This document shows, piece by piece, positions 1 through 6,943 of a stretch of 64,000 nucleotides of DNA. Position 1 is the first letter of the stretch; each line of letters starts with the position of its first letter. The translations under genes were made by a program, and so were the position numbers. The DNA lies in assembly GCA_050011815.1 (NCBI GenBank), contig JBEKIJ010000011.1, forward strand, positions 1 through 64,000, in the 5' to 3' direction. Under the pieces are notes generated by a model. It searched no databases. It saw nothing but the letters and a program-made list of their open reading frames with translations, and was not told where the DNA came from. Source of the DNA: Chersky-840 sp050011815. GTDB lineage: Bacteria > Actinomycetota > Acidimicrobiia > Acidimicrobiales > UBA8190.

Positions 1-126
1 CACGGACGGAAGGTCTCCGCTATTGATAAGGCGATAGACAAAGGTTCGCCCAACACCCAGCAGTTCAGCTGCTCGCTCAACAGTGACCAGAAGCGAGTCC
101 TCTAGACTCGCCTGTCGTCTCTCCAT
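1..126 (-). CDS. Excisionase/MerR-type helix-turn-helix protein, N-terminal part (runs off window)
   Basis: Reading leftwards from an ATG at 126, 42 codons stay open to the window edge. The segment SLLVTVERAAELLGVGRTFV followed by YRLINSGDLPSV is the helix-turn-helix of the small excisionase family (HTH_17), which bind DNA beside attachment sites of integrated elements or act as small regulators. The C-terminus lies outside the window. A 3' fragment of a tRNA gene about 360 bp to the right fits this being the recombination end of an integrated element. The family call is from the visible motif; the element is inferred. Confidence 0.75.
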   Translation of the reverse strand, partial: MERRQASLEDSLLVTVERAAELLGVGRTFVYRLINSGDLPSV

Positions 127-487
127 CGCCTGTTCTCACTTTCGCTCTCGCTCTTCGACTGACCTAGACACGTATGAATAGGCCGGGACCAAGGCGGAGC
201 CGGCGGTAGGAGTAGACCACCAGTGTAGACGACGAATCGGCGACACGTGCTCGTCCCCAGGTTTCCGCTAACGGAGGGTCAAACGCGGCAGTCGATGGCA
301 CACCCGACCTTCGAGTCGGTCGGCCTGCTGAGCTTAGGGACGAGTTTCAGCGTTTCCGTCAGCAACGGAGCCAGGCGACGACGAATCTCCAGGGTGAATC
401 GTGAACCCAAGTCTCCTGGTTGGGCGCATGTACGGCCTGCTATGAACCACCTGGGATCGAAGGTGAACTCACGACACGCAAGGGGTC
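127..487. other. Non-coding stretch between excisionase gene and tRNA fragment
   Basis: No convincing gene is seen on either strand. The stretch contains an inverted repeat near 305-324 (CCGACC ... GGTCGG around a TTCGAGTC loop), which could be a recombinase or regulator site. It is probably the terminal non-coding part of the element whose excisionase gene lies to its left. Confidence 0.4.
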
Positions 488-512
488 AGAGGTTCGAGTC
501 CTCTACGGCCCA
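488..512 (+). repeat. 3' fragment of a tRNA gene (T-arm and acceptor strand), probable attachment site
   Basis: The sequence folds as a perfect T-arm (AGAGG, loop TTCGAGT, CCTCT) followed by a seven-base acceptor strand ACGGCCC and discriminator A. No matching 5' acceptor strand (GGGCCGT) or D-arm occurs upstream, so this is not a whole tRNA. Such 3' fragments are left at the distal end when a tyrosine-recombinase element integrates into a tRNA gene. The intact tRNA would then lie to the left, outside the window, and the excisionase gene at 1-126 is on the expected side. Confidence 0.6.
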
Positions 513-530
513 CTCGATTCTGCCCTCTAC

Positions 531-635
531 CTACCCCCTGGACGGGGTGTCGGAACTGCGTTGGTTACCGTGCTGGGCCACATGGAGCCACCCGTCCTGT
601 GCCAGCATTCGAATGACTTCCCGGATCTTCGTCAT
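531..635 (-). pseudogene. HicA-like toxin remnant
   Basis: A 34-codon frame starting MTKIREVIRMLAQDGW matches the start of HicA mRNA interferases (typically MKxREVIRxLxxDGW). Intact HicA proteins are about 60 residues and carry a G-S/T-H-R segment with the catalytic histidine. Here the equivalent segment reads GNQR, so the histidine is gone, and the frame stops soon after. No hicB-like partner is seen next to it. It is best read as a decayed toxin gene beside the probable attachment site, although a short functional peptide cannot be excluded. Confidence 0.55.
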
Positions 636-706
636 GACGCCGCGGTATCTGGGGGTCAATGCCCTACCTTGAAGAATCGTGCTCCATCGCAGCGCGTTGC
701 GCCGGG

Positions 707-2332
707 TCAGCCGTAGGTGCTGACCACCCCGGACGTGGTGATGCGGCCGATCGAGGCGCTCTCACCTGGCGACAACAAGTTCCCTTCGGCAAAGGAGAAC
801 AAGCCGTTCCCGCCGTTGGTGAACCACAGAGCGCCGTCAGGGCCCGAGGTGATGGCGCCGGGGCTGGTGATGCTGGGATCCGTGTAGCTGGTGACGACGC
901 CCGACGTGGTGATGCGGCCGATCGAGGCGCTTCCTCCGAAGGAGTACGAACCTCCGTTGATGGTGATGGGGGGAATCCCGCCGTTGGTGAACCACAGAGC
1001 GCCGTCTGGACCGGTGGTGATGCCGCCGGGGGTGGAGATGCTCGGGTCGCTGTAGCTGGTGGCAACACCGGCGGTCGTGATCCGACCGATGGTGTTGTCG
1101 CCGTCGTTGGTGTACCACAGAGCGCCGTCAGGGCCGGTGGTGATGGCGTTGGGGCCGTTGATGCTCAGCGACGTATAGATCGTCACCGCCCCCGAGGTGG
1201 TCATGCGACCGATCGAGTTACTGCCGGTGTTGGTGAACCACAGGGCTCCGTCGGGACCGGCGGTGATCGATGTCGGGTCGGCGTCCACACTTGGATCGCT
1301 GTAGTTGCTCACCACGCCCGAGGTGGTGATTCGACCGATCGAGTTACTGCCCTCGTTGGTGAACCACAGGGCTCCGTCGGGACCGGTGGTAATGCCTTGG
1401 GGAAGGTCGATGCTCGGATCACTGAAGGTGGTGAGTACCCCCGAGGTGGACAGGCGGCCGATGGTGCCGGAAAAGCCGTCCGTCTCATCGAGGAAGCCAC
1501 CAAGGAAGTCGGTGAACCACAGAGCCCCGTCGGGACCCGCGGTGATGGCAGAGGCGGAGACGATGCTCGGGTCCGAGTAGTCGCTGATGGCGCCGGACGT
1601 CGAGATGCGGTCGTTCCCGTAGACGTCGGTGGCCCACAAGGCGCCGTCGGGCCCGGCCGTGATGGAGGCGGGAGACACGATGCCGTCACCGATCGTGATG
1701 GCCCCGGAAAGGGTCAAACTCCGGAGCCCGTGCCTCGCTCCGCACGCATCGGTGATGGCGCCGGGTGTCAGAGAGCTGTACCCGGTGGCCATGCGGTCGT
1801 CCATGCTCGAACCCGGGAACGAGCCCGTGGCGGTGGTGGGGTGGGTGCTGCCCGGCAAGGCGAAGCCTTCATCCCCACTGCCATTGGTGAGGAGCTGCTC
1901 ACCGCCGTAGCTGACGACGCTCGGGGTGAAGCTCGCCCGGCCCTGGTAGGTGGTGGCGCCGATGGCGCCGTCCACCTTTCCCTTCCACGTGATCGTGAGG
2001 GTGGCTGGCTCGTTGCCGTTCCAGGTACATCCCGACCCGAATCCCGACCCGAAGGAACCGGTGATCCGGCCGCTCCTGATGTTCACGACAGAGTCACTGG
2101 AGAAACATGACTCGAGCCTCCCCTTGACCTTCGACGGGTTTGCGGCTCCGCCCGAAGCGGTCAGGGGCCGCGAAAACGACACCTTGGCCTCGAACTGACA
2201 CGACACCGAGCCCGGAGCAGGGCCTGCGTACCGGGACAGCGTGGCACTCTGGGCGGACGCCGGGAGCGCCGGAGTCAGCACCAGCCCCATTGTGAGTACC
2301 AAAAGCACTGCAAAGAACGGTCCCCGCCTCAT
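707..2332 (-). CDS. Secreted seven-repeat beta-propeller protein (virginiamycin B lyase-like repeats)
   Basis: The 541-residue protein begins with a clear Sec signal peptide (MRRGPFFAVLLVLTMGLVL, with an ASA cleavage motif), so the ATG at 2332 is preferred over upstream starts. After a region of about 180 residues without a recognised domain come seven copies of a roughly 40-residue repeat with the core GPDGALW followed by F/Y-T-N/D and IGRITTSG. Seven such blades are expected for a Vgb/SMP-30-like propeller. Vgb proper uses His and Glu residues to open streptogramins; no blade shows an obvious matching His/Glu set. It is more likely a secreted or surface propeller of unknown ligand than an antibiotic lyase. 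It stands alone on its strand. Confidence 0.75.
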   Translation of the reverse strand: MRRGPFFAVLLVLTMGLVLTPALPASAQSATLSRYAGPAPGSVSCQFEAKVSFSRPLTASGGAANPSKVKGRLESCFSSDSVVNIRSGRITGSFGSGFGSGCTWNGNEPATLTITWKGKVDGAIGATTYQGRASFTPSVVSYGGEQLLTNGSGDEGFALPGSTHPTTATGSFPGSSMDDRMATGYSSLTPGAITDACGARHGLRSLTLSGAITIGDGIVSPASITAGPDGALWATDVYGNDRISTSGAISDYSDPSIVSASAITAGPDGALWFTDFLGGFLDETDGFSGTIGRLSTSGVLTTFSDPSIDLPQGITTGPDGALWFTNEGSNSIGRITTSGVVSNYSDPSVDADPTSITAGPDGALWFTNTGSNSIGRMTTSGAVTIYTSLSINGPNAITTGPDGALWYTNDGDNTIGRITTAGVATSYSDPSISTPGGITTGPDGALWFTNGGIPPITINGGSYSFGGSASIGRITTSGVVTSYTDPSITSPGAITSGPDGALWFTNGGNGLFSFAEGNLLSPGESASIGRITTSGVVSTYG

Positions 2333-2470
2333 AACCGCACCCCCGGACGCGCCGCGGGTCGTCTCTACGACCGGAGGACGCCAATTCCTGTCACCGTAGC
2401 CTCTTTTTCCCTCGGTGGCACGAGAAGTCCAATGAGCCAAGGAAGGCGAGAGCGGTCGAACACTCGGACC

Positions 2471-2824
2471 TCAGTCCGCAAAGGCTTGCCTGATTCGCAC
2501 GTCGAGGAGTTTCTTCACGAGTGCCCGAGGCAGTGGTGTCTCGACGGGGAAGTGGAGCGCCCCCTTTGTGGTCTCGTATCCGGCGAGCTCGTCGTGCAGG
2601 TCCGCCAGCACCGATCCGCTGTGGGGCAGGTAACTGAGATGGTCCTTGAAGGCGGCGAACCCGGCGATCACCTTGCCCCGGAGTCTGAAGGCGGGCATCC
2701 GGTACGAGAGGCACTGTTCAGCGTCGGGGACGATGTCGAGAATGGTGATGCGCAGGGCCCGCAAGGTGGATTGCTTGGGTTCCTCCAGCGCCGCCAGGTA
2801 CGAATCGATCTCTTTCTCCGACAT
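2471..2824 (-). CDS. DUF1801 / YdhG-like small protein
   Basis: The 117-residue protein has the family pattern: an N-terminal helix IDSYLAALEEP, then LRALRITILDIVPDAEQCLS and MPAFRLRGKVIAGFAAFKDH. DUF1801 proteins are small single-domain cytoplasmic proteins. The Bacillus member YdhG (Fra) was proposed as an intracellular iron chaperone; the role of most others is unknown. The ATG at 2824 follows GGAGG closely. The next gene upstream on this strand (ending at 2840) may share a transcript. Confidence 0.8.
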   Translation of the reverse strand: MSEKEIDSYLAALEEPKQSTLRALRITILDIVPDAEQCLSYRMPAFRLRGKVIAGFAAFKDHLSYLPHSGSVLADLHDELAGYETTKGALHFPVETPLPRALVKKLLDVRIRQAFAD

Positions 2825-2839
2825 GCCTCCAGTGTTGAT

Positions 2840-3643
2840 TCAGCCCAGGCGGCGGTCAAGCCTCGGCCGTCGTGTGGTAGCTCCCGGACCGGAGGAGTCA
2901 CCGGTTGGAACGCCGTGGTCGTCGACATCAGCGCGACTGACGCTCAGGTAGGCGACCAGACCGACGATCAGGATCGTCAGGCCGAAGCTGACCCGCCCAT
3001 CTCCCCAGCCGAGCCCGCCCACGCCGTGGGGCTTGCCCATCCAGTCGGCGATCGAGGCGCCGAGGGGCCGGGTCACGACGTAGGCGAACCAGAAGGAGAG
3101 AATCGCGTTCAGGCCGAAGAGCCGGTAGGAGAGAGCCGGGACGGCGATCAAGCCTGCAAACAGGATGCCCGAGGTGAAATAGCCCAGATGCAGGGTGGTG
3201 GCGGTCATGTCGCCGGCCGCGGTGCCGAGCGCGAATGTCGATATGACCGCCGCCCAGTAGAAGAGCTCGCGGCGAGGGGTGTCGATGCTGTGGATCGACA
3301 GGGTCTTCTCGGTCGAGTGCCAGAGCGCGAACACGATGGCGAGCACCACTGCGAACAGGCCGGTGGAGACCTCGTAGGGAACGCCGAATTTAATGTGCAG
3401 GACATCAGCGGCCATCGTGCCGGACACGGCGACCATCACCACGGCCAGCCAGTAGACCCATGCCACGTAGCGGCGCACGGAGAACTGCAGCGTCAGCACC
3501 ATGGCGAGGCCGATGGCGCCGAAGCCGACGGCGACGACCGGATCCAGGCGATGCACCAGGTAGTCCGAGGTGGCCTCGCCCATCGCCGTGGTCAAGAGCT
3601 TGGCCACCCAGAAATACGCCGTGATCTCCGGGACCTTCCTCAT
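2840..3643 (-). CDS. COG4705-type multi-pass membrane protein
   Basis: From the ATG at 3643, preceded by GGGGAGG, the 267-residue protein starts KVPEITAYFWVAKLLTTAMG followed by EATSDYL, a hallmark of the COG4705 membrane proteins. About eight hydrophobic segments follow in two similar halves. The second half repeats the pattern AAGDMTATTLHLGYFTSG, so an internal duplication is likely. The C-terminus is polar and Arg-rich. The family is widespread but has no established function. A longer reading from 3739 adds a low-complexity N-terminus and is less likely. Confidence 0.75.
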   Translation of the reverse strand: MRKVPEITAYFWVAKLLTTAMGEATSDYLVHRLDPVVAVGFGAIGLAMVLTLQFSVRRYVAWVYWLAVVMVAVSGTMAADVLHIKFGVPYEVSTGLFAVVLAIVFALWHSTEKTLSIHSIDTPRRELFYWAAVISTFALGTAAGDMTATTLHLGYFTSGILFAGLIAVPALSYRLFGLNAILSFWFAYVVTRPLGASIADWMGKPHGVGGLGWGDGRVSFGLTILIVGLVAYLSVSRADVDDHGVPTGDSSGPGATTRRPRLDRRLG

Positions 3644-3744
3644 CCTCCCCGCCCCGCCCTGGAGCCGCCGAACTTCCTTGCTCCGGACGTTGCGACGGGT
3701 CGCGCTCGTGAACGCAAGGGCCGGCGCTTCGCCATCCATTGCGG

Positions 3745-4134
3745 TCAGATGGGGTCGCCGGCCAGATCGAGCCAGTGGCCCGAGAACATCTTGGGGCGGA
3801 GGCGAAACATGTGCCGTTGGTCACCGAAGCCCCAGGCCACACCCCCAGATGCCGGATCGACAGTGGTGGCCGGGCCGATGGCGAGCACGGTCCAGTGATG
3901 TCCGCTGTCTTCTTCGAAGCCGTCTGCTTGGAGAGCCACGACTGCGTCGTCGATCTCGCTGGCGACATGGTCGATCGACATACCGAAGAGGAGGTGGCCG
4001 TCGCCGAGGCCGTAGCGCACGGGATAGATGAAGGGCAACGGGCCGTGGACCAAGCCCACCCGACCGATGTTCGCCCGGGCCAGCAACCTCAGACAGAGCC
4101 CGTCTCCCAGCTGCCCGCTCTGGAACAGGGTCAT
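3745..4134 (-). CDS. Pyridoxamine 5'-phosphate oxidase-like flavin/F420-binding protein
   Basis: The 129-residue protein shows the split-barrel pattern of small PNPOx-like proteins: a first strand LARANIGRVGLVHGPLPFIY, then PVRYGLGDGHLLFGM and HVASEIDDAVVALQAD. These bind FMN, F420 or haem and often act as reductases of unknown substrate. Length fits the single-domain families. It lies 102 bp upstream of the COG4705-like gene on the same strand. Substrate and cofactor cannot be read from the sequence. Confidence 0.65.
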   Translation of the reverse strand: MTLFQSGQLGDGLCLRLLARANIGRVGLVHGPLPFIYPVRYGLGDGHLLFGMSIDHVASEIDDAVVALQADGFEEDSGHHWTVLAIGPATTVDPASGGVAWGFGDQRHMFRLRPKMFSGHWLDLAGDPI

Positions 4135-4201
4135 GACGGGACTTCCGGTCGGGCTCGGCGGCGGCCTCGCTCCATCGGGTCGTCGATGGGCAGTGACGGA
4201 C

Positions 4202-4738
4202 TCAAGGGCCGGGGTGGTCGCGGGGGAGGCTCGGGCGCCGGGCCGGGGCCAGGTGGACGAGCACGCTGTAGGTCACCAGGGCGATGGCGAGATGCATCAC
4301 GATGAGGACGAGGACGGCCCTGACCGGTTGGCCTTTCCACAGGATCCAGAGGTCAGGCAGCCACAAGAACAGGGTGACGAGGGTGGCCAGGCGCACGAAC
4401 AGCCACCGCGGAGAGGACGAGATCCTCACCACGATCGGCCACGCCAGACAGGCGCCGATGACCCCGACGACGGTCAGCTTCCCGTAGTCCGAGAACCGGA
4501 AGTGCACATAGCCCTTGGTGAGGGGGAACAGCGAGGTCCCGATGGCGACCAGGATCCTGTCGGCGGCGAGCGATCCCGCCACGGCGATGAGCACCGCCAG
4601 TCCGAACCGCCATGCCCGAGGACGAGGATGACCGGCGGGGAAGTCGATCCTGACACGAGCCAGCGCGCGCTCGAGCTGAGGTTCATCTCGATGCGACGGA
4701 GGTGCCTGGGACTGCGGATGCGACCCGGTGCTCACCAT
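4202..4738 (-). CDS. Four-helix membrane protein of unknown function
   Basis: From the ATG at 4738 the protein has 178 residues: a polar N-terminus of about 50 residues, then four hydrophobic segments (around FGLAVLIAVAGSLAADRIL, VVGVIGACLAWPIVVRI, LATLVTLFLWLPDLWIL and VLVLIVMHLAIALVTYSVLV). The arrangement resembles small four-helix actinobacterial membrane proteins such as the DUF6069 group, but I do not claim membership. A shorter start at a GTG two codons in is possible. It is divergent to the two-component system on its right. Confidence 0.6.
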   Translation of the reverse strand: MVSTGSHPQSQAPPSHRDEPQLERALARVRIDFPAGHPRPRAWRFGLAVLIAVAGSLAADRILVAIGTSLFPLTKGYVHFRFSDYGKLTVVGVIGACLAWPIVVRISSSPRWLFVRLATLVTLFLWLPDLWILWKGQPVRAVLVLIVMHLAIALVTYSVLVHLAPARRPSLPRDHPGP

Positions 4739-4931
4739 GACAACGCTACGGACCCGGGCCCGGAATTCCGACCCCCTCAAGGATGATTTCGCGTCTCACC
4801 CCACTCATCCTCAGGTCGAACACCGCCGCGAAAAGCCGCTGTGACCAGGGACGGCTCGACAGGTCATCCCGGAAGGGAGCCTGGACAGCCGCAGTACGAT
4901 TGATGCAGAAGCCGACCTCGGGATGTGGCAC

Positions 4932-6197
4932 ATGAGCACGGTTCTTGACGCCGCAGACAGCGCTGCAGGCAGCGCCCCAGGCGGGGCGCCAGGTAGGGCC
5001 CCAGACAGGGCGGTGCGGCTCCCGACAGATGTGGATCGGGGGCTCTTCGGCGGTGTCCGTCGGGTTGTCCATGCCCACGCCCTCTGGACCGATGCCCTCT
5101 TGGCGATGGTGCTCGTGGCGCTGTCGACGCTATGGCTCGTGACGTCGGCCTTCTCCGGCGTCCGCATCGCCCTCGTCCAAGTGGTGTTGATCGTGCCGCT
5201 CATCTGGCGCCGGACGAACCCGACCGTCGTGTTCGTCGTCCTCTCCGTGGTCGCATTGGTGCAATGGCTGCTCGACTACCGGCTCGTCGGTGACATCGCG
5301 CTCCTCGTCGCTCTGTACACCGTCGCCGTCCATGAATCGCGGCTCCGCACACTGCTGGCAACGGCCGTGCTCGAGGTGGGAGCGGTCTTGGCCGCCACAC
5401 GATGGTCCCCGGCCGGAACCGTGCCGAGATCGATCGTCTTCTTGACCGCCACGGTGGTGGCGGCCCTCTTCGCCGGATTGACGGTGCGGTCGGGGAGTGA
5501 GTACATGGACTGGCTGGCCGAGCGCGCCGCGCGTCTCGAGATCGAGCGCGACCAGCAGTCGGCCATCGGCGCGGCTCGGGAACGAGCCCGTATCGCTCGC
5601 GAGATGCATGACATCGTGGCCCACAGCCTTTCGGTGGTGATCACGTTGGCCGACGCCGCCTCGGTGGCCATCACGACGGACCCCGGCCAAGCCGCCGACG
5701 CCATGCACCATGCCTCCGCCGTCGGGCGCCAGGCGCTCAGCGACATGCGGACGATGATCGGCGTCCTGCGCACCGAGGATCTCGGGGTGGAGCTCGGCCC
5801 CCAACCCGATGTGGCGCAGCTCGGTGACCTCTTCGAGCGAGTTCGGGCGACGGGGCTCGAGGTGACCATGGACGTGGAGGGCGAGCCCTTCGCCTTGGGA
5901 GCTGCCACCGAGCTCACCGTGTACCGGATCCTCCAGGAAGCGCTCACCAACACCATCAAGCACGCGTCGGCCGCGACGGTGCACGTCGTCCTGCGCTACG
6001 CCCGTCCCCTGATCGAGCTCACGGTGGTGGACGACGGGCAGGGGACCGCCCCGCCGGGTCCCGGGGGCCACGGCATCGAGGGGATGAGCGAGCGGGCCAG
6101 CCTCCACGGTGGATCGCTGCGGGCGGGACCATCGCCCGGTCACGGTTGGGTCGTGTCGGCGACGCTCAGGGCGGACTCGACCGCGGTGAGAGCGTGA
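4932..6197 (+). CDS. NarL-type sensor histidine kinase
   Basis: The 421-residue membrane kinase has a hydrophobic N-terminal half with four to five helices (about residues 50-180), a dimerisation/phosphoacceptor region with REMHDIVAHSLSVV whose phospho-accepting histidine is about H226, and a C-terminal HATPase domain with the N box LQEALTNTIKHA and the glycine-rich GPGGHGIEGM. This is the HisKA_3 family, which pairs with LuxR-type regulators. The ATG at 4932 is chosen over 4923 because GGGA sits about 10 bp upstream. Its stop overlaps the start of the partner regulator by 4 bp. Confidence 0.9.
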   Translation: MSTVLDAADSAAGSAPGGAPGRAPDRAVRLPTDVDRGLFGGVRRVVHAHALWTDALLAMVLVALSTLWLVTSAFSGVRIALVQVVLIVPLIWRRTNPTVVFVVLSVVALVQWLLDYRLVGDIALLVALYTVAVHESRLRTLLATAVLEVGAVLAATRWSPAGTVPRSIVFLTATVVAALFAGLTVRSGSEYMDWLAERAARLEIERDQQSAIGAARERARIAREMHDIVAHSLSVVITLADAASVAITTDPGQAADAMHHASAVGRQALSDMRTMIGVLRTEDLGVELGPQPDVAQLGDLFERVRATGLEVTMDVEGEPFALGAATELTVYRILQEALTNTIKHASAATVHVVLRYARPLIELTVVDDGQGTAPPGPGGHGIEGMSERASLHGGSLRAGPSPGHGWVVSATLRADSTAVRA

Positions 6198-6874
6198 CGA
6201 TCCGAGTGCTGCTCGCCGACGACCAGGAATTGCTTCGGCTTGGTTTCCGAATGATCCTGGCGCAAGAGCCCGACATCGAGGTCGTCGGCGAGGCGGGAAA
6301 CGGCGAGGAGGCCATTGCCCTGGCGTCGAGCTCCAACCCCGACGTGGTCCTCATGGATGTCCGCATGCCCGTGGTCGACGGGATCGAGGCCACTCGTCGC
6401 ATCGTCTTGGACAACCCCGCCGTTCGGGTGCTGGTCCTCACGACCTTCGACCTCGATGCCTACGCCTTCGGCGCCCTGCGCGCCGGAGCCAGTGGGTTCC
6501 TGCTGAAAGACGTCCCCCCCGAAGAGTTGGCGGCCGGCATCCGGATCGTGGCCAGCGGTGACGCGGTGGTGTCGCCCCGCGTCACCCGGCGCCTGCTCGA
6601 CGAGTACGCACACGTCCTCGATGTCCCGGGCGCCCCGGATCGGGCCCAGTACGACATGACCGTGGCGAAGCTCACCGATCGGGAGCACGAGGTACTGGTG
6701 GCGGTGGCCGAGGGGTTGTCCAACGCCGAGATCGCCGGGAGGCTGTTCGTGTCCGAGGCGACCGTGAAGTCACACGTCGGGCGGATCCTGGGCAAGCTCG
6801 GGCTCCGAGATCGCGTCCAGGCCGTCGTCTTCGCTTTTCGGGCGGGAATCGTCCGTCCCGAGTCCAAGCCGTAA
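6194..6874 (+). CDS. LuxR/NarL-family response regulator
   Basis: A GTG at 6194 inside the kinase stop (GTGA) gives a 226-residue regulator. It opens with a receiver domain (TIRVLLADDQ acidic pocket, phospho-acceptor D55 in VVLMDVRMP, switch residue T in VLTTFD, conserved K in GFLLKD) and ends with a LuxR helix-turn-helix (LTDREHEVLVAVAEGLSNAE then LFVSEATVKSHVGRIL). It should be phosphorylated by the overlapping kinase. The convergent permease gene downstream is controlled by its own PadR-type gene, so its target is not obvious. Confidence 0.92.
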   Translation: MTIRVLLADDQELLRLGFRMILAQEPDIEVVGEAGNGEEAIALASSSNPDVVLMDVRMPVVDGIEATRRIVLDNPAVRVLVLTTFDLDAYAFGALRAGASGFLLKDVPPEELAAGIRIVASGDAVVSPRVTRRLLDEYAHVLDVPGAPDRAQYDMTVAKLTDREHEVLVAVAEGLSNAEIAGRLFVSEATVKSHVGRILGKLGLRDRVQAVVFAFRAGIVRPESKP

Positions 6875-6879
6875 GAGGC

Positions 6880-6908
6880 GGGCCTCCGACTGCAGTCGGG
6901 AGAGGCCC
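6880..6908. terminator. Hairpin between convergent regulator and permease genes
   Basis: GGGCCTC at the left pairs with GAGGCCC at the right around a core palindrome CCGACTGCAGTCGG, giving a long GC-rich stem with one looped base. It lies just after the regulator stop (6874) and before the permease stop (6944), where a bidirectional terminator is expected. No T-run follows, so factor-independent termination is not certain. Confidence 0.45.
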
Positions 6909-6943
6909 CGGCCTTCATCCCGGGGCGACCGTGATCTGGCCCG

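Noticed and set aside
488..512. Complete tRNA gene at the left edge
   Set aside because: Only the T-arm and 3' acceptor strand are present; no 5' acceptor, D-arm or convincing anticodon arm pairs with them.
659..2110. Long plus-strand frame over the propeller gene
   Set aside because: It is low-complexity Gly/Arg/Asp-rich and antisense to a gene with signal peptide and clear repeats.
707..2332. Regular repeats that could be mistaken for a CRISPR array
   Set aside because: The repeats are about 120 bp, coding and in frame, matching propeller blades in a signal-peptide protein; there are no short identical repeats with spacers.
2432..3898. Long plus-strand frame opposite three minus-strand genes
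   Set aside because: Composition is that of a GC-rich antisense frame and it spans several well-supported genes.
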